DNA of 64,000 nucleotides, taken from an uncultured Victivallales bacterium. GTDB taxonomy: Bacteria; Verrucomicrobiota; Lentisphaeria; Victivallales; UBA1829. The stretch is taken from contig CAKUJH010000005.1 of the NCBI GenBank assembly GCA_934661375.1, positions 1 through 64,000 of the forward strand. Reading direction: 5' to 3'. Each line of letters starts with the position of its first letter. The first letter of the stretch is position 1. The notes below the pieces were generated by a model. The model worked only from the letters and a program-made list of their open reading frames with translations. It ran no database searches and was not told the DNA's origin. Made by a program: the position numbers and the translations under genes. Of this stretch, positions 1-7,961 are shown piece by piece.

Positions 1-69
1 ACGATTGTTAAGAGGACCCGCGACGATGATACTGTACGTCAGAGTATGGGAAAGTAGTTCAACGCCGGA
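1..69 (+). rRNA. rrf: 5S ribosomal RNA, 3' part (cut by window start)
   Basis: This is the 3' two-thirds of a 5S rRNA, with the conserved GATGATACTGTAC and GTATGGGAAAGTAG segments. It aligns without gaps to the complete copy at about 170-283, from which it differs at several positions. The 5' part and presumably the 23S gene lie before the window. The 3' end is set by analogy with the second copy and is approximate. Confidence 0.85.
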
Positions 70-169
70 TTTTTTTTGCCCGCGATTCCTGACAGCGCGT
101 TCCCTCCCGATTTTTTCCTGCATCTTACGCGCTAACCTCCTGCCAATCCCGTGAGCCTGATTTTTCTCG

Positions 170-283
170 CCGGTGTTTACAGCGGCCCTGCAGCACACGT
201 TCCCATCCCGAACACGATTGTTAAGAAGACCCGCGACGATGATACTGTACAATAGAGTATGGGAAAGCAGTTCAACACCCGCG
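170..283 (+). rRNA. rrf: 5S ribosomal RNA, complete second copy
   Basis: About 114 nt carrying the 5S hallmark CGTTCCCATCCCGAAC followed by GTTAAG and GATGATACTGTAC. The 5' GGTGTT can pair with the 3' AACACC to form the terminal helix. It lies in tandem about 100 bp after the first copy with no tRNA between them. Ends are estimated from the terminal helix and may be off by a few bases. Confidence 0.88.
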
Positions 284-305
284 GTTTTTTGCCCGCGATT
301 CCTGA
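214..305 (+). repeat. 92-nt direct repeat of positions 1-92 (5S 3' part plus flank)
   Basis: Positions 1-92 and 214-305 align over 92 nt with no indels. The similarity runs past the 5S end into a shared flank, TTTTTTGCCCGCGATTCCTGA. The duplicated unit was therefore larger than the RNA itself, which suggests tandem duplication of 5S plus trailer. Confidence 0.8.
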
Positions 306-329
306 AAATTATCTGCGAAAGGAGAGATT

Positions 330-1312
330 TTGAATAAAAAAATATATATGAAAGTTGGTTTCCCTGAAATCAACGATGTTTCCGGGCGTTTCACAATAGC
401 AGATCTTTATCCAGATAAAAGTAATCGGACAGGTATTTATCTATTGTCGTTTCCTGAAGGCGATTATTATATAGGTCAGACGGTTGATATTGTCCGGCGT
501 TTTTCTGAACATTTGAAGAGCAAAGGTGCAATTTCCGGTTTGGCTTTTTATCCTTGTTCTGCGAACATTTTGGATGATGAAGAGCGTCGATGTGTGAGCA
601 GTCTTCAGTATAAATGTAAACTTCGCAATATTGAATTGGTTACTTATCCTCAAATAGAAACAAATTTAGAAACTTTAATCGGCAATAAAGAGCAGGAAGA
701 ATGGTTGTTGACTGATTTTTCTGTTGAAAAAAATAATAAATTTCGAATTTGTGAAACTTTGCGAACCGCACAGCGTGTAAAATATTCTAAAAGATTTCAA
801 AACTGTATGGTATATCGTCTTTTCTGAAATGTGGAATACCTGTAATGCAAAAATATATGCGTTATTGCATCTGTGAGCCTGTGACAACAGAAATGGCATT
901 TTGGAGTTGTTCTTGTTTGCCTCCATATAACCGGCAGATTCTAATTTTTTCAAGATTGAATTTGCGAAGCAGTGAAGTTTTTACCTTGGGATATGACAGA
1001 ATGATAAAAAAGCCTTTTTATTCATTTCATATCAGTAAAAGCAGATTATTCGCCAATTCAAAAGCATATTTACAAAAATTGCAGGAAAAGTATCTTACAT
1101 TCTATATAACGGATCATGCTTATTCATCTGCAGGAGATGATCAATGCAATATTCACTTTTATGATTTTGAAGAGGTTATGGATGCCCTCGATAATCAGGT
1201 TATACATAGAGCAATCAAATTCTTTAATCTTGGGCAAATGCGCAGAGGTGCAACAATGTATCGCGATTCTCATTGTGTTGATCTTGCAGATTGTATCCTT
1301 AAGCGGGATTGA
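330..1312 (+). pseudogene. GIY-YIG nuclease-domain gene, interrupted by a frameshift
   Basis: The first frame (330-827, 165 aa) has a GIY-YIG core at residues 36-62: GIYLL, then YYIGQT, Arg and His in the expected order. The second frame is open from 791 and has an ATG at 845 (155 aa from there). It reads naturally as a continuation: K-C-G-I-P-V, then a Cys-rich segment ending FWSCSCLP and a C-terminal domain. A -1 shift between 791 and 825, near short A-runs, would join the two into one protein of about 325 aa. No canonical slippery heptamer is visible, so a mutation or sequencing error is likelier than programmed frameshifting. The gene is markedly AT-rich compared with the neighbours from 1609 on and follows an rRNA operon, both suggesting acquisition. 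The C-terminal domain is not recognised. GIY-YIG proteins include homing, repair and restriction nucleases, and the specific role is unknown. Confidence 0.7.
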
Positions 1313-1327
1313 TTCCGCAATACTGTC

Positions 1328-1410
1328 TGCCCGGAGCGGGGGTCGAACCCGCACATCCATAGGATAACAGATTTTAAGTCTGTTGCGTCTGCCATTTCGC
1401 CATCCGGGCA
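1328..1410 (-). tRNA. tRNA-Leu (anticodon UAA)
   Basis: On the minus strand this 83-nt sequence folds as a class II tRNA. The acceptor arm pairs TGCCCGG with CCGGGCA. The anticodon stem ACAGA/TCTGT encloses loop CTTAAAA with anticodon TAA. A long variable arm (ATCC/GGAT) precedes the T arm GCGGG-TTCGACC-CCCGC. The long variable arm and anticodon fit tRNA-Leu. The 3' CCA is not encoded. Confidence 0.95.
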
Positions 1411-1424
1411 TGAAATATGAATGT

Positions 1425-1452
1425 AATATAATCAACTCCTGCGTTTTTTCAA
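1425..1452 (-). promoter_or_regulatory. promoter of tRNA-Leu
   Basis: On the minus strand, TTGAAA and TATATT are separated by 16 bp, with the -10 box ending about 14 bp before the tRNA 5' end. Spacing and position suit a housekeeping-sigma promoter. Confidence 0.6.
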
Positions 1453-1608
1453 ATCATTCAACAAAAATTTTACAAATATCCATGATATATTTGTTGCGCG
1501 TTTACGTCCGTAATGTGCGGATTTCTGCATAACATTTCTTGCAATTTTTCGGCGGCAGGTGTACATTGTTCCAGATTTGATTTCAAAAAATATCGGCAGG
1601 AGGTATAT

Positions 1609-3960
1609 ATGGAAAAAACTGTCTGGAGTATTCTCGATGCCAAGCCAATCTGTCCAGTGCTGACAGACCGCGAAGATGCTTATTTTTCATTCCGTCATGA
1701 ATTTTTGATCAGTCAGACGGTATCAGAGGCGACTCTGGAGATTTCAGCGTACTCCACTTTCGAATTGCAGCTCAACGGTCAGAATGTTCCGGTGCAGCAA
1801 TTGGCGGATTATCCGGAAGCACGGACTTTTTCCCGATTCGAAGTCGCTGCATACCTGATACCCGGCGTCAACCGCATTACGGTATGCGTTCATTCCGTGG
1901 GTACAGATTTTCTTACCTGCCGAGACGGCGTTCCTTACCTTCAGATGATTCTTTTCACACCTGATACTGTGCTGGCACGCACTGATGAATCCTGGCAGTG
2001 CAGTACGTCAACGCCGTACCGTTCCCAACTGAAATGCCGGACTACTCCGCAGTTGGGATTTGTATTCGAATATGATGCCTGCAAGGAGGATTGTTTTACG
2101 CCAGGACAGACCATTACAGCTCCTGTCAGCGGAACGCTCGAATTGCGTAAAGTTCCTCAACTCAAAGAACTTCCGCTTCCGGAAACCAGTCTGCGCGGCT
2201 GCGGCATCATCAAACGCAGACAGGAAGAGGAAAGTTCTGCGCTGAACTGTATGCGTGATTTTGCCGCACCATACCGGATTCAGGAACTGTTTGCTTCCTA
2301 TCCCGACTCCGGAACCGATCAAGGATATATCATCCGTAAAAAATACCTTCGCGATGAGCAGTCTTTTGTTTTCAAACCACTGAGCGAGTTTCCCGGTGCG
2401 GACGGTTATTTTGTCATAGCGGATCTGGGTGCAGAGACGGAAGGATATCTGACTTTTACACTCGAAACTGATACGGACGGGGTGGTGCTGGACATTTCTC
2501 ATGGTGAACATCTGGATGACGGGCGGGTGCGCGCGTACATTGACGGACGCTGTTTTGCGGATCGTTATATTTGCCATAAAGGTTTGAACCGCTTCACGTT
2601 CCGTCATCGGCGTCTGGGGGCGCGCTATCTGGAAATGCACATGACCCATTGCGCGGAAAGCCGGGTTACTCTGCATTATCTGGGGATGATTCCGCTGGAA
2701 CTGCCACTGCCGGAAGCTGCGGATTTTCAATGTGAAGACTCTGCGATTGTCCGTCATAATCAATTGGCGATCAACACGTTGAAACTCTGTATGCATGAGC
2801 ATTATGAAGATTGTCCATGGCGCGAGCAGGGACTGTACGCCTATGATTCCCGTAATCAGATGCTGTTCGGGTATTATGTCTGGGGCAATTATGATTTCGC
2901 CGCAGCATCGCTTGACCTGCTGGGCAGCAATTTCGACGGCGAACGGTATCTGGGCTTGACCGCGCCGGGACGTCTGGCGTTGACGATTCCAATTTTTACC
3001 ATGGCGTGGATCACTGCTGTTTATGAACATATTCTGTTCAGCGGGTCGGACCGTCTGTTTGTCCGCTGGCAGGAACAGATCGACCGGATTCTGGATGCCG
3101 CATTGGCGGCGGATCGCGTTCCCGGTTTTCCGGAACTTTGCCGTTCCTGCGAAGGCAAGGAAATCTGGAATTTCTGCGAGTGGCAGGGCGAACTCAGCCA
3201 GCTGAACCGTCAGCCGCAATCCATCTATAATCTGTACCTTGCCGAAGCATTGCGCGCTGCGGGGCAACTCCATGAATACAAAGGAAATACCGAACGTGCG
3301 GCATACCTGAACCGTCAGGCGGAAACGATCGAAAACGCCGTGAAAGAAGTTTTCCGCGATGATGCCCGGCACGGGTTTCTGTGCAGTCTGCCGCAGACTT
3401 CCGAAACGCTGTATGAACATGTGCAGGCTCTGATGCTGGCATTGGTTCCGTTGTCCGCGGAGGATACAGCTCTGCTGCTGGATCAGCTGACGACAGGTTC
3501 CATGCAGCCGATCTCGTTGAGTGCGTATCCGTATTTACTGCGCGGATTCCTCAAAGCCGGGACGCGCGGTGAACAGATTATTCTGCCGCGTCTGCGTAAA
3601 ACCTTTGATCCGATCCTGTTTTCCGGCGCAACGTCGCTGTGGGAAACGACAGCCGGAAGCGATGATTTCGGGGCGGCTGGCAGTCTGTGTCATGCGTGGA
3701 GCGGTCTGTTTCCGTATTTTTCCGGGCGCGTCCTGCTGGGGGTATGGCCGTTGTCGCCGGGGTTCCGGACATTTGAAGTGAATCCGGTGTCCTGCGGATT
3801 GACCCATGCAGAAGGCGAGATACCCACGCCGTCGGGCAAGATCCGGGTGCGCTGGCAGCGGAACGCCGCCGGGAAACTGGATGTTACCGTGCAGAAACCA
3901 GACAATCTGCAATGCATTGCCGGAAAAAATGTCGCATCTCTGCAACTGGTCAAGGGGTGA
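1609..3960 (+). CDS. GH78-type alpha-L-rhamnosidase
   Basis: A 783-aa protein, predicted to hydrolyse terminal alpha-L-rhamnose from glycans. The N-terminal part (about 1-370) is beta-rich, resembling the jelly-roll domains of bacterial rhamnosidases. The C-terminal half looks like the GH78 six-hairpin barrel: YEDCPWREQGLYAYDSR at about 399-415 is where the family has its conserved acidic patch, and the ATSLWE...HAWSG...LLGV...SPGF series at 674-720 is typical of the family end. There is no signal peptide, so the enzyme is probably cytoplasmic and acts on imported oligosaccharides. The start is placed at ATG 1609 because AGGAGG lies just before it; a reading from 1513 is open but has no such site. 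The gene stands alone, with a hairpin terminator after it. Family is clear; exact linkage specificity is not. Confidence 0.85.
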   Translation: MEKTVWSILDAKPICPVLTDREDAYFSFRHEFLISQTVSEATLEISAYSTFELQLNGQNVPVQQLADYPEARTFSRFEVAAYLIPGVNRITVCVHSVGTDFLTCRDGVPYLQMILFTPDTVLARTDESWQCSTSTPYRSQLKCRTTPQLGFVFEYDACKEDCFTPGQTITAPVSGTLELRKVPQLKELPLPETSLRGCGIIKRRQEEESSALNCMRDFAAPYRIQELFASYPDSGTDQGYIIRKKYLRDEQSFVFKPLSEFPGADGYFVIADLGAETEGYLTFTLETDTDGVVLDISHGEHLDDGRVRAYIDGRCFADRYICHKGLNRFTFRHRRLGARYLEMHMTHCAESRVTLHYLGMIPLELPLPEAADFQCEDSAIVRHNQLAINTLKLCMHEHYEDCPWREQGLYAYDSRNQMLFGYYVWGNYDFAAASLDLLGSNFDGERYLGLTAPGRLALTIPIFTMAWITAVYEHILFSGSDRLFVRWQEQIDRILDAALAADRVPGFPELCRSCEGKEIWNFCEWQGELSQLNRQPQSIYNLYLAEALRAAGQLHEYKGNTERAAYLNRQAETIENAVKEVFRDDARHGFLCSLPQTSETLYEHVQALMLALVPLSAEDTALLLDQLTTGSMQPISLSAYPYLLRGFLKAGTRGEQIILPRLRKTFDPILFSGATSLWETTAGSDDFGAAGSLCHAWSGLFPYFSGRVLLGVWPLSPGFRTFEVNPVSCGLTHAEGEIPTPSGKIRVRWQRNAAGKLDVTVQKPDNLQCIAGKNVASLQLVKG

Positions 3961-3963
3961 AAT

Positions 3964-3996
3964 AAAAAAGGACGTCCTTTTTACGGGTCGTCCTTT
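3964..3996 (-). terminator. bidirectional terminator between rhamnosidase and spoU operon
   Basis: AAAGGACG (3967-3974) pairs with CGTCCTTT (3989-3996). The A-run on its left gives a U-tract for minus-strand transcripts of the methylase operon. The three T on the right make it weaker for the rhamnosidase. Confidence 0.65.
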
Positions 3997-4019
3997 GCTG
4001 TATCAGCTTGCAGGATGTT

Positions 4020-4829
4020 TCAGGATTTCCAGTTGCGCTGTCTTGCCGCTTCATAAAGCAGCAGCGTGGCAGCCGTGGCAACGTTGAGGGAATCCATTTT
4101 GCCGAGCATGGGGATGACCACCTGAATATCGGCGGCCTTCATCCAGTAGTCGGAAAGCCCGTACTGTTCCGCACCCACGACAATGGCGGTTGGTCCGGTC
4201 ATGTCGTTTTCGGTGTAAATCTTGTCGGTATGCGGTGTTGCGGCAAGGGAACGGATGCCGTTTCTGCGCAGCCATTCCACCGCTTCTTCGGAAGAAGTTT
4301 CCGCCAGCGGAACCGAAAAGATGGCGCCGGTACTGGCGCGGATGACGTTCGGGTTGAAAATATCCGTCTGGCGGTTGCAGACGATCACACCGGTGGCGTT
4401 GACCGCATCCGCACTGCGGAGGATTGAGCCGAGATTGCCGGGTTTCTCGATGGTTTCCGCTACGAGATACAACCCGTTCTTGCGGACGGGGATGGATTCC
4501 AGCCCTTTCTTTTTCATTTCAGCGATGGCAATCAGCCCTTCGGGACGGTCGCGATACGCCAGTTTGGTGAGAATTTCGGGCGTAGTCTGCCAGACATCCG
4601 CGTCGTCTTTCGCAAGGGATTCCAGCAGGGGATATTCGTTTTCGCCGAGGAAAAGTTCCGGGGCGAAGAAACATTCCCGGATATGGATTCCGAGCAGATG
4701 CGCACGGGAGAGTTCCCGGTATCCTTCAAGGATGGTAACGCCTTCCCGATCCCGTTCCCGGCGTTCGCGCAGGGAACAGGCATGTCTGATTTTGGGATTT
4801 TTGGCGCTGGTCAGCAGGGTGAAATCCAT
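4020..4829 (-). CDS. SpoU/TrmH-family RNA 2'-O-methyltransferase
   Basis: A 269-aa SAM-dependent RNA ribose methylase of the SPOUT class. The N-terminal substrate-binding region (about 1-110) is of the RlmB/TrmH kind. All three SpoU motifs are present: EKPGNLGSILRSADA near residue 127 (motif 1), AIVVGAEQYGLSDYW near 214 (motif 2) and VVIPMLGKMDSLNVATAATLLLYEA near the end (motif 3). Length fits 23S rRNA Gm or similar methylases. The gene lies 9 bp downstream of the alpha/beta hydrolase gene on the same strand and is probably co-transcribed with it. The target nucleotide cannot be told from sequence. Confidence 0.9.
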   Translation of the reverse strand: MDFTLLTSAKNPKIRHACSLRERRERDREGVTILEGYRELSRAHLLGIHIRECFFAPELFLGENEYPLLESLAKDDADVWQTTPEILTKLAYRDRPEGLIAIAEMKKKGLESIPVRKNGLYLVAETIEKPGNLGSILRSADAVNATGVIVCNRQTDIFNPNVIRASTGAIFSVPLAETSSEEAVEWLRRNGIRSLAATPHTDKIYTENDMTGPTAIVVGAEQYGLSDYWMKAADIQVVIPMLGKMDSLNVATAATLLLYEAARQRNWKS

Positions 4830-4838
4830 CTTGTCCGC

Positions 4839-5975
4839 TCACTCGTTGAAAAACACTTCGGAAGTATAGACCAGACCGGCTTCATCTTCGAGCAGAAGAT
4901 AGGCGGCAGTCCAGTCCGCCGGCAGATTTCCGACAACCGTGTTGTTTTCGCGGTTGAGACGGGCAGGCTGGGCGCGGAAGACACAGTCGTTCCAGCATCC
5001 GGATGCGCGGGTCCAGACAATATCGGCTTTTTTGATTTTGACGCTGGAAGACCATTTGCCGCCGAGCTGAATCGTATCGTCATTGAATTTGACTTTGGTG
5101 AATCCGGGGAATTCCTTTCCGGCGAGAACGGCTTTGGCGAACGGAACCAGTTCGGGCGCATTTTCGCCTTCCATGTGTCCATGAACCATGGCGGGACGCA
5201 GGGCGCGGCAGGACCGCGGAGCAAGCGAGGCGGAGTGATTCCAGTTGCGGACGTCAAACGCGAAATCGCAGGCGCCGGAGACCCAGAGCATCGGCATTTT
5301 CGCTTTGGTGAGCGTATTGTTCGGATCCCAGAGTTCCGCAAATTTTCTGACTTTTTTCGCGGAAGCGTCTTCGGGAACAATGGCGAGAGAATCGAAACCG
5401 CCGCAGCCGTAGACAGGCATGACGAAACGGAAACGGTCATCGTATCCGGCAGCGAGAGCCGCAGCGAAACCGCCCCAGGAGATACCGGTCAAGCCGATTT
5501 TGGAGCCGTCGACTTCCGGGAGAGACGCCAGAAAACTGTTTGCCGCAATGATCGCTGCAACCGCATGGAAGGGCCACTGATCGACGGGCGCATAGTCCAC
5601 ATCCTCAAATTTATTTTCGGGATCCGGACCGGAAAATTCGTGGCGTTCCGGCGGATTTTTGGTGCAGTAGGAGCCGTCTTTAGCGGGCAGCCCGCCGAAC
5701 ATGTCAATGGAAATGGCGGCGAATCCGCAGTCGTTCCAGTGTTTCACCCAGGGAGCCATCGCGGTGCCGAGTCCACCGTGAACCAGCACGATGCCGGGAA
5801 CTTTGGTGTCCGGAGAAGCGTTTTCGGGCAGTCCATACCACGCAAATACGCGGGTTTCCTTGTCTTCATACTGTGCGCCGGCAAGGAAAATCCCTTTCAC
5901 TCCGGGAGTTGCACTTTCAAATCCTTCCGCTTCAAACGTCGCGGGCGTCTTGTAAAATTCAGAAAAATCCAGCAT
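4839..5975 (-). CDS. alpha/beta-hydrolase (dienelactone hydrolase / acetyl-xylan-esterase-like)
   Basis: A 378-aa hydrolase. An oxyanion-hole region GIVLVHGGLG occurs early, and GLTGISWGGFAAALAAG gives the nucleophile elbow with Ser in GISWGG. Later VSGACDFAFD and the MVHGHMEGE segment offer an Asp and a His for the triad. No signal peptide. ATG 5975 was chosen because AAGGAAAGAG precedes it; a start 11 codons earlier lacks a ribosome site. The fold resembles carbohydrate esterases of the AXE1/prolyl-oligopeptidase-like group, which fits a glycan-degrading organism, but the substrate is inferred only. It precedes the SpoU methylase in the same transcript. Confidence 0.75.
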   Translation of the reverse strand: MLDFSEFYKTPATFEAEGFESATPGVKGIFLAGAQYEDKETRVFAWYGLPENASPDTKVPGIVLVHGGLGTAMAPWVKHWNDCGFAAISIDMFGGLPAKDGSYCTKNPPERHEFSGPDPENKFEDVDYAPVDQWPFHAVAAIIAANSFLASLPEVDGSKIGLTGISWGGFAAALAAGYDDRFRFVMPVYGCGGFDSLAIVPEDASAKKVRKFAELWDPNNTLTKAKMPMLWVSGACDFAFDVRNWNHSASLAPRSCRALRPAMVHGHMEGENAPELVPFAKAVLAGKEFPGFTKVKFNDDTIQLGGKWSSSVKIKKADIVWTRASGCWNDCVFRAQPARLNRENNTVVGNLPADWTAAYLLLEDEAGLVYTSEVFFNE

Positions 5976-6172
5976 TGTTTTTCTCTTTCCTTGGCTGATG
6001 TTTTTCACTTTGTTTTCAGATGCCCTTCAATGTAATTGCAGGAACGGGAAATTACAATCTCCGGAATGTTTTTTTTGCATAAAAAAAGACTTTTTTTTCG
6101 TCAAAATTTGTATTTTTGCGTTGAGGGTGTACCTTGTATGGCAAAAAACTGAAACAGAAAGTGCGAATATTC

Positions 6173-6826
6173 ATGAAGCTGAAAATCTATGAAACGTTTG
6201 CCAGCATACAGGGAGAATCCACTTATGCGGGCATTCCGTGTTTTTTCATCCGGCTGGCTCAATGCAATCTGCGCTGCTCCTATTGCGATACCCGGCGGGC
6301 GCAGACGTTGGAACGCGCTGTCGAAATATCGGTTGGGGAACTGGTGCAGCGCGCCGCTGCGTCCGGATTGAAACTGACGGAAATCACCGGCGGAGAGCCC
6401 ATGCTCCAGCAGGAAGGCGTCTGTGAACTGGCGGAACAGCTGCTGACAGCAGGACATACCGTGCTGATGGAGACCAACGGGTCCTGCGATCTGCGTATGC
6501 TGCCGCCGGGCGTAGTCCGGATTGTGGACTGGAAAACTCCGTCCAGCGGCGAAGATTCCCGGATGTTCGAACCGAATTTCCAGTCGCTGCGTCCGGTTGA
6601 CGAGGTGAAATTCGTGATGTCCGATGAAAGGGATTACCGTTTCGCTCTGGAAAAAATCCGAGCATTTCATCTGGCGGAACAGACGGAAAATATTCTGTTC
6701 AGTCCGGTTTACGGCGCATTGGCGGGGGCGGATCTGGCGGCGTGGATGGTGCGCGACAATCCGCCGGCGCGTCTGAACCTTCAGATTCACAAATATATCT
6801 GGGATCCGAACCGGGAAGGTGTTTGA
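6173..6826 (+). CDS. queE: 7-carboxy-7-deazaguanine synthase QueE (radical SAM)
   Basis: A 217-aa radical-SAM enzyme converting 6-carboxy-tetrahydropterin to 7-carboxy-7-deazaguanine in queuosine and deazapurine synthesis. The start MKLKIYETFASIQGES is typical of QueE. Cys31, Cys35 and Cys38 (CNLRCSYC) bind the catalytic [4Fe-4S] cluster, and EITGGEPMLQ is the SAM-binding GGE motif. The C-terminal LQIHKYIW also suits the family. ATG 6173 is preferred over an ATG 13 codons upstream because it gives the family N-terminus, though no strong ribosome site is visible. queC, queD and queF are not next to it. Confidence 0.93.
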   Translation: MKLKIYETFASIQGESTYAGIPCFFIRLAQCNLRCSYCDTRRAQTLERAVEISVGELVQRAAASGLKLTEITGGEPMLQQEGVCELAEQLLTAGHTVLMETNGSCDLRMLPPGVVRIVDWKTPSSGEDSRMFEPNFQSLRPVDEVKFVMSDERDYRFALEKIRAFHLAEQTENILFSPVYGALAGADLAAWMVRDNPPARLNLQIHKYIWDPNREGV

Positions 6827-6851
6827 TTTTTTTTCCGGCAGGGAAGGGCGG

Positions 6852-7652
6852 TCAGTGCAGAAAAGTCAAATTTTCTCCGTCACTGGCAATCCGTCCCTGC
6901 ATTGCCAGTGATTCCAGCAGCCGCCGACAGGTTGTGTCGCCCATGAACGGGTGTGGTTCCATCCGGTTGAATGCCTGGAAAACTTCGGTCGGGCGGCGGA
7001 TTCCGGAACGGATGAGTTCCAGCAGACGCAGTTCACTTTTTCCGGGCGAGCCGTCTGCGGGATGATCTTCCCCGTAACGGATCATGGCTTCCGCCAGTAC
7101 CGGATCCGCGGCGCGGTTTTCCCGGTTGAAACGGGCAACGGTTTCCGGTCCGGAGACGACGGCATTCCAGGCTTCGGCATACAACAGAATGATTTCCGGG
7201 GAAAGCACGGGAAAAGTCCGCCAGTCCTGAAGAAAATATTCCGGGTGTTCGTCCGGTACAAAATCGGCGCGGAACAGCCGGATTTCCGCCGGAGAATTCC
7301 GCAGCAGAAACAGAATCCGGGCAAGCATGAGAGTGTCGAACATGCAGACGTCGAACCAGAGAACTGCGGTATTCCGGACAGTCAGTTCCGCCAGTGTGCG
7401 ATCCAGTCCGAGCAGAAAATTCCGCAGCTGTTCTTCTGAATATTCCGGTACACAGGAATGCAGAAAATTGGCACGGACCCGTGCAAATTCTTCTGCGGAA
7501 ACATTATGAGGCAAAGGTCCTTCCGTATAATTTTCCCGCCAGACAATATGATTCTGCAAACCGCCGGTCATGCGTTTCCAGACATTGTACGCGCAATCGC
7601 CGTTGAAGATGTGGAACGGTTGATTTCCTGATTTCACGAAAAATTCTTTCAA
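6852..7652 (-). CDS. DUF1835-domain protein
   Basis: A 266-aa protein with an N-terminal DUF1835 domain: HIFNGDCAYNVW, then VWRENYTEGPLP at about 35-48. This resembles family members, which have a GD near the start and a WxD/E-x-GP segment. The C-terminal half, with LLELIRSGIRRPTEVFQAFNR and MGDTTCRRLLESLA, looks helical and possibly winged-helix. The biochemical function of the domain is not established. The likely start is TTG 7652, with no clear ribosome site, and a GTG five codons later is an alternative. It lies downstream of the rpsU terminator and ends convergent with queE. Confidence 0.7.
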   Translation of the reverse strand: MKEFFVKSGNQPFHIFNGDCAYNVWKRMTGGLQNHIVWRENYTEGPLPHNVSAEEFARVRANFLHSCVPEYSEEQLRNFLLGLDRTLAELTVRNTAVLWFDVCMFDTLMLARILFLLRNSPAEIRLFRADFVPDEHPEYFLQDWRTFPVLSPEIILLYAEAWNAVVSGPETVARFNRENRAADPVLAEAMIRYGEDHPADGSPGKSELRLLELIRSGIRRPTEVFQAFNRMEPHPFMGDTTCRRLLESLAMQGRIASDGENLTFLH

Positions 7653-7689
7653 AATATTGCAGAACGTATTTTTTTACTGAATGGATAAT

Positions 7690-7726
7690 GAAAAACCCCG
7701 AACCACTGAAACGTTCCGGGGTTTTT
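7690..7726 (-). terminator. terminator of the rpoD-rpsU unit
   Basis: AAAACCCCGAA and TTCCGGGGTTTT form an 11-bp stem about 17 bp after the rpsU stop. The left-hand A-run provides the U-tract on the minus strand. Confidence 0.85.
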
Positions 7727-7742
7727 CCGATTTGCGCACTCT

Positions 7743-7907
7743 TCAGCGATGACGCTGGGTGCGGCGCTTTTTCTCGCTCGGCTTTTCAAAGTGTCTTCTG
7801 TTGCGAAGTTCCTTGAGGGTGCCTTCTTTGTCGAGTTTCTTTTTGAGACGGCGAAGAGCTCTTTCGATCGGTTCGCCTTTCTTCAAACGTACTTCCGTTG
7901 CTTCCAT
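7743..7907 (-). CDS. rpsU: 30S ribosomal protein S21
   Basis: A 54-aa, very basic protein beginning MEATEVRLKKGEPIERALRR and ending with a run of Arg, Lys and His. This is the S21 family, a small-subunit protein that helps initiation by contacting the mRNA near the anti-Shine-Dalgarno region. Length is slightly below the E. coli protein (71 aa) but normal for the short forms of other phyla. GGGGGTG precedes the ATG. It lies 54 bp after rpoD on the same strand and before a strong terminator, so the two probably share a transcript. In many bacteria rpsU, dnaG and rpoD form one operon; here dnaG is absent and the order is rpoD then rpsU. Confidence 0.93.
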   Translation of the reverse strand: MEATEVRLKKGEPIERALRRLKKKLDKEGTLKELRNRRHFEKPSEKKRRTQRHR

Positions 7908-7961
7908 TGTTGTTCACCCCCTCTCTTTCACAGGTTGTTCATATTTCATGTTTTACACTCA

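Noticed and set aside
790..830. Programmed -1 frameshifting in the GIY-YIG gene
   Set aside because: There is no X-XXY-YYZ slippery heptamer and no obvious downstream pseudoknot; mutation or sequence error is simpler.
845..1312. Second GIY-YIG frame as an independent gene
   Set aside because: No ribosome site precedes ATG 845. The frame is open upstream to 791 with plausible protein sequence, and it continues the first frame naturally.
6100..6165. Possible preQ1 riboswitch before queE
   Set aside because: AAAAAACTGA resembles the A-rich tail of class I preQ1 aptamers, but no P1 helix can be built in the right place upstream of it.
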